Source of the DNA: Macrotrachela quadricornifera
Taxonomy: Eukaryota; Rotifera; Eurotatoria; Philodinida; Philodinidae
Assembly (NCBI GenBank): GCA_022393335.1
Contig: JAJEKB010000362.1
Span: forward strand, 112,442 to 176,441
Direction of reading: 5' to 3'
DNA length: 64,000 nt
Shown here piece after piece: positions 1 through 13,284 of this stretch (the stretch's first letter is position 1; every line of letters starts with the position of its first letter). The position numbers and the translations under genes were made by a program. Under the pieces are notes generated by a model that had not been told where the DNA came from, did no database searches, and worked only from the letters and a program-made list of their open reading frames with translations.

Positions 1-1166
1 ACCTATTTTGGATAAAACAACTCGTTGTCGAGATAAACTATACAATATTAACCAATTAATAATAAGTAATAATATTGATGGTATTATTGAATGAAAAAAT
101 ATCGTATTAAATGTAAAATAATGTTTTTTCCATTGATCATATTTATTTTCTGATGATTGAACACCTTTTTGCCATATACACATAAATGTATGAATAGAAA
201 GATTTTCATATGCATGTAAAAAAAAATTTGGTAATAAATAAATAACATTAGCAAAAAAAACAAGGCATAAAACAACAATAAGAACAATTTTTGATATTGC
301 AATAGTAAAACATAAACGACCTTTTATTGGAAACCAAATTATAATACATTTTTCTACAGCTAATGCAACTGTTAACCAAATACTAGCCTAAAATAAAATA
401 AAGAAATATTAATGTATAAAAGTTACATTTTTTTACTATAATAATAATTCTTATTTTATTAGATGTTAATTATATATCACCTTAAGTAAAGAAAAACTAA
501 TTTTTCAATGAAAAATAAACATTAATTTATAAAATAAGAAAAAACTAATATTAACTTTGACCTTTTCGTACATAAAGAAATCCTTTTTATTTTTAATTTC
601 TACTCTTAGTGCAAAGAGAAAGCCAATTAAACGTTCTAAACATATGCCTAGAAAATAAGTTGAACTGATATTAGATAGGAAATGGACAGTTTTTTTTTTC
701 CTTTTTTATTATCTCCATATTACTATATACTTTCTTCTTCAAATGAAATTAATCGATATTTTTGTTTATAAATAAAATCTCATTTCATAATTACCTGTCC
801 AGTAAACATAATTGTAAAAAATACCCAACGACATAATTGTAATGTTACACGAAGATAACCTTTATCAAATAAAATAAATATAAAAAATTCAAACAATCTT
901 ATTGTATCAAGTATTGATATAAATGAAAAATAAAGTTGAAATGTTGTATGACGAAAACTACGTGACGCACGAAAATAAATTAAACTTAAACAATTAAATG
1001 TAAGACCAAAAAGAAATAATAAACTACCAATACCAATTTGAATATATGTATTAAATGCATCAATAAGAATTTGTTCACGATGTGGTATATTACTAGTTGT
1101 AGTTCGACTAACAATAGTTGAAGTTAAAAATGCTGAGCGATTATTGCTCGATAATGATTCATTCAT
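1..1166 (-). CDS. Rhodopsin-like G-protein-coupled receptor, 5' part (runs off left edge)
   Basis: Two exons are visible: 1166-795 (124 codons) and 387-1, joined by a 407-bp GT..AG intron in phase 0. The start ATG opens a short Asn/Ser/Thr-rich extracellular N-terminus. TM1 follows with the conserved Asn (LTFNCLSL), then TM2 with an Asp (SILDTIRL) and a Cys at the top of TM3 (LQLCRW). The second exon carries the end of TM3, TM4, an extracellular loop 2 with a Cys (FMCIWQ) and TM5. This is the order of a class A 7TM receptor, of the divergent FMRFamide/peptide-receptor-like kind common in rotifers and other lophotrochozoans. The usual DRY motif at the end of TM3 reads Glu-Lys-Cys. TM6, TM7 and the C-terminus lie outside the window. 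The ligand is unknown, so no symbol is given. Confidence 0.8.
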
Positions 1167-4100
1167 TTCATTGAATTTTCATTAGAAAATCTAGAAATAT
1201 ACAATTAGAATAAACTTCAATTTTTTTAAATTATTTAGAAAATTTGAAATAATAGAAAAAAAGTTCTTTCTCGTACTAAACATCTAATCAAAATCACAAT
1301 CATTCGTAAAAAGAACTTTAAATACAAGTATCAAAGAAATATAGTATCTATGAATGGTATCTTTATTTGAGTAATTGAAAACTTTGCATCTAGTGGTATT
1401 ATTATTTTCTCAAGAGAATAAGCTCTGGTTGTTATGTGACAAGGAACAATAGAAATGCTTATGAATTACATTACGCGCATCAGAGAAAAAAAATTATGAG
1501 AAAAAGAGAAAATCTAAAAGCATACAATATAAATCGATCGATCACTTTTTTTCTTTTCATCGGTTTTAGACTAGAAAATACTGATAGACACAGCAGTTAA
1601 ATATGAATAGAGCAATATTAATGATAACGGAAAAAAAATACGTCCATCGATATTACATGCGTTACTCTCATCGTATAGTATTTTTTGTTTATATATACAA
1701 TAATATAGTAACGATTTCGTGTGTATCCTTTGCATATAAATAAATCACATGTTTTTTTTTCTCTTGATTATTCTAATCAATTTTAAGAAGTCATTTACCT
1801 GTAATTATTCTTATAATATTTTCCTATGTGTTTTGTCTGTGTTTCATCTTTTATCTTACCAAAATATTAGTATAAACATGTGCCTATCGATTATTCACTA
1901 TTTTTATATTGCTATTATCTAGTGAAGCATTATAATTATATGCACACCTCACTATAATGCATCTGTCAATATTATTTTCATAGAGTGTTGTTATTTTTTT
2001 GCTAAAATATGCGGTACACACAGAAAAAGACAACTAACAAAACACCTATCAATATAATGATAATATCATTTTTTTTTCGAAAGCATTTAATAAATATATC
2101 TCTATTCTTTATCATCTTCTATCAATAGATAGTAATGGAAACAAAACCCAAGATATACATAAAAAAAAAATAAAAAGAAGAAAGAATGAATATAAAGGCA
2201 TTGGAGACAGATGATTAAGTGTTTTCAAAAAATGTGTTCTTATTTTCTTTAATATTTCTTTCTTTTATTTTCTTATTCTATAATTTTATGGAGGTTCAAA
2301 TTATAGAAAATAAATGCATATACTCTTGACATAGCTATTCTCGTATTCGACTGCATGCTCAAGTTCAATACAAAATAAATATAGAAAATGCGTCAATCAA
2401 TTATGTTCTAAATCTGGTTTTTTTTCCATTTAATTGATCGATTCCTTTTTATTTCTTTTAAATGTAGTTACAAGTGCATTAATTATAAGATCAATTATGT
2501 ATTAACTAGAATAAATAAAAGCATGCTATAGTCATTTGTTCAACAAGGGGGCAATAAGTAGGAATTTTTAGTCTGTGTATATATATGATTTTATCTAAGA
2601 TTTGGAATATTAGATTTTCAGATAAATGAAATGTACAAGATTTATTTTGATTTAAAATATTGATAAAACAAAGCTGGAAAAGTATCGTTATATCCTTCAC
2701 ATATGTACCTAATTTTTTTTATCCACTCTAATAGGCAAAATGTGTTATTGATGGATGAATAGTAAAAATATAATGAAGAATCAACAAAAAGCAAAGCTAA
2801 CAACCATCAACGAACGAACATTGTATACATGTATGAAAATATTGACGCCATTACTTCCTTTTTCTATTAGTATAGACTTCCGTAATGATAAACATAGTTT
2901 TTCCGAACAAATTTTGTAGTTTTATATACTTAACATTTTCTAACGAAGAAAGAAATGAATGAATTATCATTTTAATAGAAAAATATTCTTTCTTTCTTAA
3001 GTATAAATATACACAATATACATTTTTAATATCTTTGTTTCAACAATGAATAAATATTTCTGTTCATTTTTTTTCTCATTTGCTCAGATTAAATATAGGA
3101 TAATAATAATAATAGAAAATGAAAAAAAAAAAGAATTGGTAAGATCTTTTGCATTTTCTTTTATCTTCTTAAGTTTGAGTAGAATATAATTGTAGGAGAA
3201 AAATGTTCTTAGAACATATAGGAACATTGACAAATCTATGTCGACTATTGCTCTTATATATTTCAATTACAAATGAATAAAAAAAAAATACCACATACTA
3301 TTTGATTCCTATGTGACAATTAGACAAGATGTAGAGTTAAACAATCCAACAGAATATATGATTTCTCTATGGAATATATATTTTTAAGACAACTCATTTT
3401 ATTCTATTCTATAAAATATCTGTTGATTTTAACTGAAAAAAAAATTATTTTAAAAACATTTTTTTCTTTACTTTTAAGAATATTAATATTAAAAAAAAAA
3501 AAAAAAGAAAAGAAAAGTAGACAGGTGGTTTTTATAAATCGACAAATATGATATTCTATTTCATCTTTTGATCTTTCGGCATTAATGTTTTTTCCTTTAT
3601 TAATGTCTTTGAGGTACTCACTTAGTTTATGCAATAAACAAGTCATTGTAATAGTTCATCATCTTGATGACTGAAATGTCGGACATAAATAGATTTATAT
3701 TGTTTTTCTTTCTAGAATAAATCAATAGAAGATTTTTTTTTTCATGACATTTCTAGTTGGTAGAAATGTTTAGTTTTGATTAATATTACGAAAAAATAAG
3801 ACAAAAATGGATAGTATAATAAATGAGAGAAATATAGGAAAAGAATGTCAGAATACATGTTACATTATTGGACAAAGTAAATATATATGTATATGAAAAA
3901 TTCTTGTAGAAGAAGTTAAGAGAAAACGAATAGAGAGAAAAAAAAGAAAGTATGATGATGAGTCTAGATAACGATCTATATACACATCAGACACTACTAT
4001 TTAGGAAAAGCAAACAAACAATATTGATCGAAAGGAACTCACGCATATTTACTGACTAGAACTATAATCTCTTTTCATTAGTCGTTGATTGGATCTTCTT

Positions 4101-4327
4101 GATTGCCGTTTTAGAGAAGAATAACATATTCACTCCGTTTATGAATAATAGATAGATAGAAACCTACATTGTATTAAGTATGTCTCGCTTCACTTTTTTT
4201 TTTGTTCTACATAATGATTGTCTTTATATTTTTCTTTTGTTTGTTCTTCTTTTATTCTTTCTTTATTCGTTTGTTTTATTAGAAAAAGACTAAAACCTAT
4301 TAGCTGAAGACAATATTAACTATATAC

Positions 4328-4360
4328 TCCTCTCTCTCTCGATATATATATATATATATG
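4328..4360. repeat. Compound TC/TA microsatellite
   Basis: A CT dinucleotide run is followed directly by a TA dinucleotide run. Simple repeat, no gene nearby. Confidence 0.85.
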
Positions 4361-5613
4361 TACATATGTATGAACACAGCATGGAAAAATAATCTTTTTT
4401 TCATGCAGTACATGTGTTCACATTATTGTTCAAGATGTGACTAGTAGGCATGCATGATTATGAAATGACATAGGCAATATGGAGTAAATGATGAACATGT
4501 TTTTCTTATTGTGAAAATCACACATCATCGTCATCGAACATTAGTCAATGTCGTCGTTTACTGATCAATTGCCTTTTGCTTTTCTAATCATTGTTGCATG
4601 CGCGAACATTAATCCTCACAGACATATAATAAAATAATGCAAATAAAAGATTTGAGTAACATAACATCAAAGGAAAAGTATTATAATAACAATATGGCTA
4701 ACAATGAATGAATGGAGACACACATTCGGAAGCGATCATGTTACCTAATTGATCATGTATTTATATTTATATAAATGTATAAGCACATACAACAAAACAA
4801 CAGATGAACTATTTAATGATGTGTCACAATGGATTGTTGAATTGACAAACGAAACTTTACAAGATGATGTTGATGATGATGATAAGGATGTGTAGAAGCA
4901 TTATGTATGCAATCAACAATCAAATAAAACGACAAATAAAAGAAGATGAAGTGAAGTGTCTTGAACAATTTTTTTTAAGAAAGAGAAGAGAGAAAAAAAA
5001 AAGATGTAAGTGTAGTTAGTTAGATACAGACGACTAACGTGTATGATGAGTATGCTTGAGGCACATGTCACAAAATCAATGTGTAGTATTTCATTCGTTT
5101 GATTTATCTATGTATTACCTCATTTTTCTCACATTCATCGTTATGAATTCACATCATAAAACTATATGTCGTCGTGGTCGATACAGATTTTTTGACAATT
5201 TGATTACTTACGCTCATCAAATATTAAGAGAAGATAAAATACTATTAGAGAGAGAAAGAAAAAAAAAGAATGAAAAAAAAAAGATGGGATCAAAATGTAA
5301 CTACGCTTATAATCGATATGAACATCTATAAACAAAATGTTCAAAACGATTTCAACATACCTGATATTGTACGATACTAAAAAAATCTATCTCGCTCGAA
5401 TAGTTAGAAATAGAACGACATGATGATGATGATCGATTCGTCTCGGCATAGACAACGAATATATTGTGTCTGGCCTGTCACCATCATCATTCTTCGTCAA
5501 TTCCATTTTTCTTATTGACGGTTTACATGTGAGAGAATAGATGGTGATATATTAAAACAGTACAAATGCCACTGATAACCTTGTACCAAGGCTGACCCAC
5601 ACAATGACATTCT

Positions 5614-5634
5614 TTCTTCTTCTTCTTCTTCTTC
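5614..5634. repeat. TTC trinucleotide microsatellite
   Basis: About seven TTC units in a row in non-coding DNA. Confidence 0.85.
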
Positions 5635-8600
5635 ATTTTGCATTATATCTATCTGTTTCATTATAAGATGCCTTTTGTCTGGCACTATCTCGGTCTGATT
5701 CTGAAGGCGACATTGGCGACGTATGCGTTACTGTTCAATGTTGTAAACTAAGATATGACAGGCAAAGCCTGCATAGCGTAAGAGGTTTTTTCCTGTGTCT
5801 CTCTTAATTTTTTCTTTTTCTATGCCTGTTTGCGTGTGTGCGATTGTATCGCACAAGCCATTAATAGTTCTAATCATGAAGGAGAGAGAGAGAAGGGAGA
5901 ATCGGTTCATTGACGTTAGCACACACATCGATGTAGACGTTTGACAATTTCTATCAGATTATGAATGTTTATTATAAACTATAAACGACTATAACCAGGC
6001 ACCTATCTTTTCTTTTTTCTCCTTGTTCATAACCATTCGAAGGTTAAATAAAAATCAACTAACTCTATCATGCTCAATAGGATTTTTTTTCTTTCTCTAT
6101 AATCAAAATGTTTACGTCTGGTATATAGATGTAACAAAGAAGGAAAAAGAGAACTAATCGAAAATTGTTCTTAAATATATATATATACTGAAATGTTCAT
6201 TCTACCGAATAAATAAAGTATAAGATGGGGAGACAATTCGATAGACTAGTTATCGTAAAAGATAATTTGATCTTGTAATAAAACAGATGTGACGTTCTTC
6301 TCATGTTTCCAAGGTTAAATACACGCGACAATGATTCTTGATTAAGAATAAAACTCTGAAACTCCTTATGACACATCATATATTAAAAACAGAAATAATA
6401 ATTATTCGAAGGTTATTTAATCTAAGATAAAGCATTGCAAAAAAGAAAGATCGTACATTTTATCATTACTTATATACATACAGGTATATATAAATATGTT
6501 GCATGATCTATTATGAAAACATATCATATATTCTTCATTTGATTTAGTCGAATGTATCTCGTTTATCAATGAATATAACCTTCAGATATTCTCATACGCA
6601 ACCTACTCATGAGTTGTGTTGACATCCATCTTACATTCTAGTGTATCGACTGACAGATGTATGTTGCCTATTAAAGAAACCAAAGCGACAGTATGTATGA
6701 AGGATATGTAACTTCAACTTACATTTGTTTTTTTCTGAAATGATAGACGCTATGAATAACAATAACTACAATACAATAATAATGTCTCTAAAAAATAATC
6801 ATCAATGATAAGAATAAGGAAAAACTAACAGTGGATGTTGATATATATGAATATAAAATCTCTCTGAGGACAAATAAATAATATTTATCATTGTTTAATG
6901 GATCAATTACTGCGAAATACGTCTCTATTGTACGGTGATACTAGACGAATAATCAATAAAAACAAATAAAATGTTTTTAAAAACATTTTCTATTGTTTAA
7001 TATAAATAAATATATATATATACATACGGTATGATGATTGAAATTATAATATATTACTTTCGATACATTGTTTAATATTTCTAAATAAATAAGATATAAT
7101 TATTAAAATCAAATGAATATTATTAGAATATTTTATAATAGTATTTATAGTCTATTTATAATAAATAATTATGAAAAGAAGAGACGATTAAAATAATTTT
7201 CTAATGCAAGCAGCCTTCTCAAGGGAACAACTATAAACTAAAGAATAATTTGAATGCATACGTGTCATGTCACGATATTCAATAGGTTATTAATATTTCA
7301 TTTATCCTTTTACTTCCTTTATTGAACTTCATAATGTAATATAAAATATTTTACTCAAGAGATTACAGTGACCTAAATATAATGTATATTGATATTAATG
7401 ATTTCTTTTTCATTATTTTCACATGATTAAGTTTTTTTTTCTAGTCTGTGTTTTTACTTAATTGTCGAAAGATAAATATTTTTCTATCATTTCCTAATAT
7501 TCCGTATTGTATTTAATGGTATGTCCTTATTATAAAAAAATAACTTCTATTTCTACTTACATTTTTAGTTTTTCTTTATTACTTTCGCGGTTTTTTTTAT
7601 TGATGAAAAATGTGAAATATAAGAATCTTCATTTGCTTTATATATCTGAATTAGAAATAATTAAAAAAAGAAGGATAAGACATTTTTTTTATTACTTTCA
7701 CACCTGGAAAAACATGTTGAAGATTGCATATTGTGTATATGAGCTTCTCATTGAATGTTGTTAATTTGCGAACTACGTCAATGCTTTTTTTTTTAGAAAA
7801 AATAAAAAGCGGATATGATAAATCATCTCAACAAATATTATTTTGATAAAAAATAGATTTATGTATAAATAACACTATAGAATTAAAATAATGAAAAAGA
7901 AATGTATAGATATTAAAATAAGTTTTTTGTCTGTTATAATTCGGATACAATTATATTTTATAATGAATATAATTTTACATTGAAAAATATATGAAATGAA
8001 ACAATATCTAATGAATAAAATTTATGATCCTATTACATAAAAGAAAAACAAAATAAGATTTTTCTTTTTTTTTATAATGCTTCTCTCTTTTAATTAAAAT
8101 ACATTTTTAGAATTGAAGAAATTTATCCATTAGAGTAAAAAATTTTTATATTAAATGTCAATTTTCTATTTAAATTAATGTCAAATATCAATGGAAATAA
8201 AATGACATTTTCTTTTACAATTAAAATGTTTTTTTGATGTTATCAAAAACATTTTTTTCAATATGGACATTATTTAATCAATATTCTCTATTCATTAATA
8301 TTATAGGTCATTGCTTATTTTTGTAAAGTTGTTATTTACAAAATCATGTATTTTCTTTTCTTACATATTCTTAGTACTGATAATTCTAACTTATCTGTAA
8401 AGAGTAAAAAGCATATAAAAATCTCATCAACTTCGTTATTTTCAATCATTAACCATGCATATAATAGTAATCGTGGTTAAAAACAGATGTCTCGATGTCT
8501 GTTTTATAGAAAAATACATTAAACAGTTATGATTTATTTGTACTTACTAGTCCAACAAAAAAATAATCAATAATGAGTATAGATTTACAAAACATGAATT

Positions 8601-8855
8601 TACCTATGAGTATGCAAGCAAAATTTACTTATATATATAATCCTGTATAGAAAAAAAAACTCCTTAGGAAGTATTTATTGAATAATATAATTCAAACCTG
8701 TATGAGAATATGAATAAAATGAGTCAATATAGTCACAAGAAATTTACATATGAATAGAAGTATTTGACGAAGACATTTCATGCATGATAATTCTGTATAC
8801 GAACGATAATATCAATATATATAAAAAAATTGAAATGTTTAATATCTATTCAGAA

Positions 8856-9130
8856 CTTAAAGATACTATACATGAAAAATTGAATAAATCGAGAATACAA
8901 GCAGCGAGCGATCTGCGGTTTTCAGCAATCGAAAGAGAAGATATAGGAATTTTCAAAAAAAATATATAAAAATGAACTTCTATTCTGATAAGATTTTGAT
9001 GTTGATGTATAATTTAAATGGTTACCTTCTCACATCGTAACACTGAACAAATGATATCATATATTTATTTATTCGAGTGATAGGAAATTGCGTTGGCTTT
9101 CAACTAGTTCTTTTCCTCTTTTTTTTTTTA
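8856..9130 (+). repeat. Dispersed repeat, copy 1, with protein-like remnant
   Basis: This stretch resembles 11556-11850 in the same orientation, about 2.7 kb away. Both copies begin with a short open frame whose translations can be aligned: copy 1 reads HEKLNKSRIQ then DLRFSAIERED, copy 2 reads DEKLNKWRMH then DLWFSAVEKDR. Both then share a block around 'aacactgaacaaatga' and a block around 'ctttcaact'. Stops and frame breaks follow in each. I read it as an old interspersed repeat, perhaps a decayed mobile element or duplicated gene fragment. The family is not recognised. Confidence 0.5.
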
Positions 9131-9675
9131 GAAAAATAAATCGTATTCATTATTTTTACAAATGCAATGGAATTCTAACAAAACGTTTTACAATGAATTT
9201 TTTATTTATCGATAAATTACACTCATATCAAGTTTCCCTGTTTTTTCAATTACTGGCACAATCTCGAGTAAATGTGAGAATTAGAAAAAAATAGAGTACA
9301 TGCAATTACTCACATATAAATGAAGAGTGGTAAAGAAATTGAAAAAAAATTGTAGACGAAATAGAAAATTTTCTTTAATCATTCAAAAATAGACGAAGAA
9401 AGGAGATTAAACCAAAATAAAACGTAGCAAAGACTCTTGTAGTTTTTGTTTATTCAATGATTAATATGATTTATGACTGTTTACATAACATCAAACAAAA
9501 TTATTTAGTAATAATCATAATATGTATTCTATTATTAAGTTTGATAAATATCTAGTTTCATTCAGGCAATACTGTCTAGAATTTGTTTTTGCATTCCTTT
9601 CTGTTTAGTAAGAATGTAAGTATTAAATAATTGAATATTAAATACAAATGTTTTATGCTTTGTTATTTCTATTTT

Positions 9676-9710
9676 TGTGAAATTCACATATGGAAAATGT
9701 GAGTTTCACA
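9676..9710. repeat. Near-perfect hairpin
   Basis: Arms 9676-9689 and 9697-9710 are complementary at 13 of 14 positions with a 7-nt loop. A short GC-rich inverted repeat (AGCCC / GGGCT) follows immediately. It lies in non-coding DNA between the two copies of the dispersed repeat. It could be a structured RNA, a transposon end or a cruciform; nothing in the sequence decides. Confidence 0.6.
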
Positions 9711-10550
9711 TTTTAGCCCTAAAGGGGCTACGTTGACAAGCTTTTTATAGACCTTAATAATATTTATAATACGTACCTAAGATAAAAGGAAAATTTCAAT
9801 TTTATTTTACTTTTTATAATGATTTTCAATGGTAAATATAAGGAAAGGGATAATCCGGTTCATTATCATTATCGATTGATTTTTAGATATCATCGATAGT
9901 ATGATTATCAATCTCAGTAATTAACAATTTTTTCAAAAACGAACTTGAAAAATCTCTTCTCTTTGTTCATTCAAGAATGACTGATTATTTAAGCAAACAG
10001 TTACATAAGCATCAATCTTTCTTTAGATAATTCAATATTTATTAATACACAATGATTGACGATGAAAATTATGTTGAACTTTATTTATGAAAGAAATAAT
10101 TTAATTCACTAAAAATAAACTACGTGGAAAAAGATCATATACAGAGAAATACAACGATTTACATGGCTATGTATTGGTTCATGACAAAGATCTGAGGATA
10201 AATAGAATAAAATAAGAAATAATAAAAATCTTTAAATTCAAACGTATGATATACTCTTGTAGGATACACATCACCAATTATTTCATTTAAAATCTGGTCA
10301 AAGATAATCATAAATTGATTTCGTAAAACTCAACAAGATCGTTCATTATCAATGTCAGACAAATTACACGATAATAAACATTAAAAATCTCTATTATATT
10401 AAAATCTTGTTTTACAAGAAAATGTATAATATGAAGAAGATATTTATAATACATTGCATTAGCTGAAATAAAATATGATTGATGTATTTTTGAATTCAAA
10501 CGATCATGCCGAAACATTTTCATGGGATTTAATAGAATGTAATACTGAAA

Positions 10551-10813
10551 ATAAAAACTATTATTATATATCAGGAAAATATTTACATTGAACTAATATT
10601 AATAATAAATCAAAGCTATATAAAAATCTTATTGAAAAATATGCTAGAGCTAATATATTAAATCAATTATATTTACGATTTTTAAACGAAAATGAAATTT
10701 TGATTAATAATTATTTCAGTGAAAACACTCGTTTCATTTTTGATACGATGATTGAAATTTTTACAAGTTGTCAACACTTAACTACTATCACTATCTTTTT
10801 CTATATAAGATGA
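10551..10813 (+). pseudogene. Possible decayed coding fragment
   Basis: One reading frame runs from about 10551 to a TGA at 10811-10813, interrupted by a TGA at 10589-10591. The longer part (10592-10813, 73 sense codons) has a mixed amino-acid composition more like protein than the surrounding low-complexity frames, for example KNLIEKYARANI and FSENTRFIFDTM. No domain is recognised and no splice partners were found. It may be a relic of a repeat-borne gene or chance. Confidence 0.2.
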
Positions 10814-11555
10814 TGAAAAATATACTTTTTTTTCAGCTAATTCGAATGTCTTGAATGTTTCACAATTATTCTTGATATATGTGACGCTTAACAGATGCAA
10901 TATAATCAGATACATCAAAAGAGCTAAACTATAATGTATAGAACATATCGGTAAGGTTTTAACTTATGTACATGCAAAAACTTGATTTATTCTCTATTTG
11001 AATTATTCAAAATTATATTTTCAAGTCCTTTTACACTTGTAGCTCAGTATTCAAAAGAATTGTTTTATTTACTGAATATAATTATAATCTCTAGGTTAGT
11101 GTCTACAATCTTATAGATGCATGATAAACAAGCGTAGATTAGCTTTCTATTTCATTCACTATGCACATAAATACTTGTTAGTTAAAAATTTTGAGAAAAA
11201 GTTTTAAGATTAAACTTTTAAATACCATAAAATTGTTCTTGTTGAAAATGAAATGACTTTAGTAGGATCTCTTGTATTGGTAAGTTCCTACTTATTCATC
11301 ATAGACTTGATTATGCATTAATATTTGTCTTCTGATAACAGTCATATTAACATTTATTTATTTTATATAAAGTAGTCTCAAAAGCCATTGGATCGTATTT
11401 AGAAAGAGAATTTCAAAAAGGTTTACGTTTACTCTTTCAATCAGTTAAAGTTTTACACATAACACTAGAAACAGTCAGCTTTATCAATTTTATTTTTCAA
11501 ATAATTGATTCATTTCTATGTAATTATTAAAATAATCTAATTAATGTCGGCTCAA

Positions 11556-11850
11556 GAACTAAAGATATTTGATGAAAAATTGAATAAGTGGAGAATGCAC
11601 ATAGCTATTGATTTGTGGTTTTCAGCAGTTGAAAAAGATAGGAAAGACATCTTTGTCGCTGATAATGTGTAAGACTTAGTTTTGATTTTAACATATGATA
11701 TAGATAGAAATTCTTCAGATATATAGTTTAAGATCCAATTCGAACGGTTATTTTCTCATATCTTAACACTAAACAAATGAAATCACGTGTATGAATTACT
11801 TAAAAAATTGGAAATTACACTGATTTTCAACTGAATTTTTCTTATTATTC
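11556..11850 (+). repeat. Dispersed repeat, copy 2
   Basis: Direct-orientation partner of 8856-9130. Its 5' part encodes a remnant like that of copy 1 (DLWFSAVEKDR). Its 3' part forms the left arm of the foldback structure at 11734-11971. The copies differ by many substitutions and small indels, so the duplication is old. Confidence 0.5.
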
Positions 11851-11971
11851 AAATGTTAATGAGAACGACAAGGAATTTTGACAGAAAATAAGAACATTTA
11901 GTTGAAAGTAAGCCTATAAATGATTTCATTTGTTCAGCGTTAGGATATGAAAAAATAATCGTTCGGATTGA
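11734..11971. mobile_element. Foldback (inverted-repeat) element
   Basis: The left arm 11734-11785 is matched in reverse complement by 11921-11971 at most positions. Inner parts also pair: a 'ttttcaactgaat' block near 11824 against 'atttagttgaaagt' near 11898. The unit is a long imperfect palindrome of about 240 bp centred near 11855. It has no coding capacity and resembles a MITE or foldback element. Its left arm is shared with the dispersed repeat. Confidence 0.55.
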
Positions 11972-12288
11972 GTTTTTTGCAAATATTCTCACATGTCAAT
12001 ATATATCTATAATAATAGTTCACTTGAATAATAAAATGTGTGATGTCTCTAACATAAATAATTAAAGTATTAACATGTTTGTCAATAGATTTTTAAAAAA
12101 ATGTGTATCTATTCGACAATTTAATGAAGGTAGTTCTAGGTAATAATCTAAAATCATTGAATTATACTTTTAAAGTTTATATAAACATGAGATTTGACAA
12201 TAATATTTATGAAATTTATTTGCATTTTAATTTTTCATAACTAAAAAAAAGAATTTCTAAATTTTAAAAAAGTTCATTTATTATTATT

Positions 12289-13284
12289 TTATTTGCGTTT
12301 AGATAAGCAATTTTTTTTATTTCTTCGTTTACGAATACATGTTGAAAGACATTTACATAAATATGACCACGGTCGATAACCATCTTTACCAACAGATGGA
12401 TAATATTTAAATAAAGTATGTCCAATAGCTTGACATTCACGTTTTGAAAGAGGTGTTTGTTTTTTAGTTGATATCCAATGTGTAAGTTCATTTAATAATG
12501 TTTCCCATTCACTATCAATATTACTTGTTTCAAAAGCTTTTATAACTTTTGAAGAAAATTTCGGTAATTCAACTGGAAATTGAAATTGAAAATCTTGTAA
12601 TGTTTTTGATTGAGAATATTCAATAATTGGGTTAAAGATGTGTAATGATGCTGATGTTATTTCTACATTACTATGATCATTTTCAAGAATTCTTTCTTCA
12701 AATGGATTGGTTTGAATACTAGTATAGGAATGACTACATATTCTTTCAGGTAAAGCATTATTTGATAATGATGATGGTCTATAATGTTGTGCTAAATGAT
12801 ATTTTGGAGGATCATCATCATCAATTATTTCATAAATATCCTTAAAATAATAAAAAAAAGAGAAAAAACTATTTATTTAAATATTATTTTGTATTTATAC
12901 CTCAGTCTCATCTTCTGCTTCCTTATTAATAGAATCATTTTTCATATTTCTTGCCTGCTAAAAAAGGATAAAGCAGATGATATATTCTAATTTAAATCAT
13001 TTATTTTTATTTCTACATACGAAACTTTGTATAGCATTCCAGAATTGTTTTCGATCACGAAATGTAAAACCATATTCATTTTTATACAAATGTTCAATAT
13101 CATCACGATCCATTGTTTGTAAATCTTCATCATTAATACGTTGTTCTAAGCAAAAATGTCATATTTATAATTAATAATTATAGTTTAAGGCATACTACTC
13201 ACCTTCAAGAATTCTAATCATTGTATATGAAACACCACATTGAAGAAGATATGAAGGAATTTGTTGCTTGAAAGCTATTGACAT
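12289..13284 (-). CDS. SAM-like domain protein, paralog A
   Basis: Four exons in phase: 13284-13203, 13145-13021, 12957-12901 (acceptor could also give 12954) and 12840-12289, about 271 residues. Exons 1-2 encode a SAM-like helical domain (LLQCGVSYTMIRIL, then DRDDIEHLYKNEYGF and a RDRKQFWNAI end). An acidic linker follows. The C-terminal part is a second conserved block with ECQAIGHTLFKYYPSV and RPWSYLCKCL, then a short basic tail. The same architecture and the same exon 1 and exon 2 sizes (82 and 125 nt) occur in the gene at 17356-18357, so the two are tandem paralogs. The layout recalls SAMD3-like or other SAM-linked proteins, but I cannot name an ortholog. The function is unknown; SAM domains usually mediate protein-protein or RNA contacts. 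Confidence 0.75.

Larger units (their letters stand above)
1167..8855. other. Gene-poor intergenic DNA, left part
   Basis: About 7.7 kb of AT-rich DNA upstream of the GPCR in which I see no supportable gene. Open frames here are short, rich in Phe/Ile/Lys/Asn as expected from random AT-rich sequence, lack domain motifs, and cannot be extended across plausible splice sites. It holds simple repeats: a TC run passing into a TA run near 4328-4360, and a TTC run at 5614-5634. A small palindrome (8-bp arms, 10-nt loop) lies at 8480-8505. Regulatory DNA or non-coding RNA genes cannot be excluded. Confidence 0.6.

Noticed and set aside
3369..3646. Overlapping frames on both strands
   Set aside because: Both are driven by the same A/T homopolymers; composition is random-like.
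5056..5331. 91-codon plus-strand frame
   Set aside because: Ends in Lys/Glu runs from poly-A tracts, has no domain, no splice continuation and no homolog that I recognise.
8480..8505. Small palindrome with 8-bp arms
   Set aside because: Of the size expected by chance several times in this much AT-rich DNA; kept only as a note.
12264..12491. Minus-strand 75-codon frame inside SAM-like paralog A
   Set aside because: Out of frame with the conserved block EWETLLNELTHW...RPWSYLC, which aligns to paralog B; it is a shadow.
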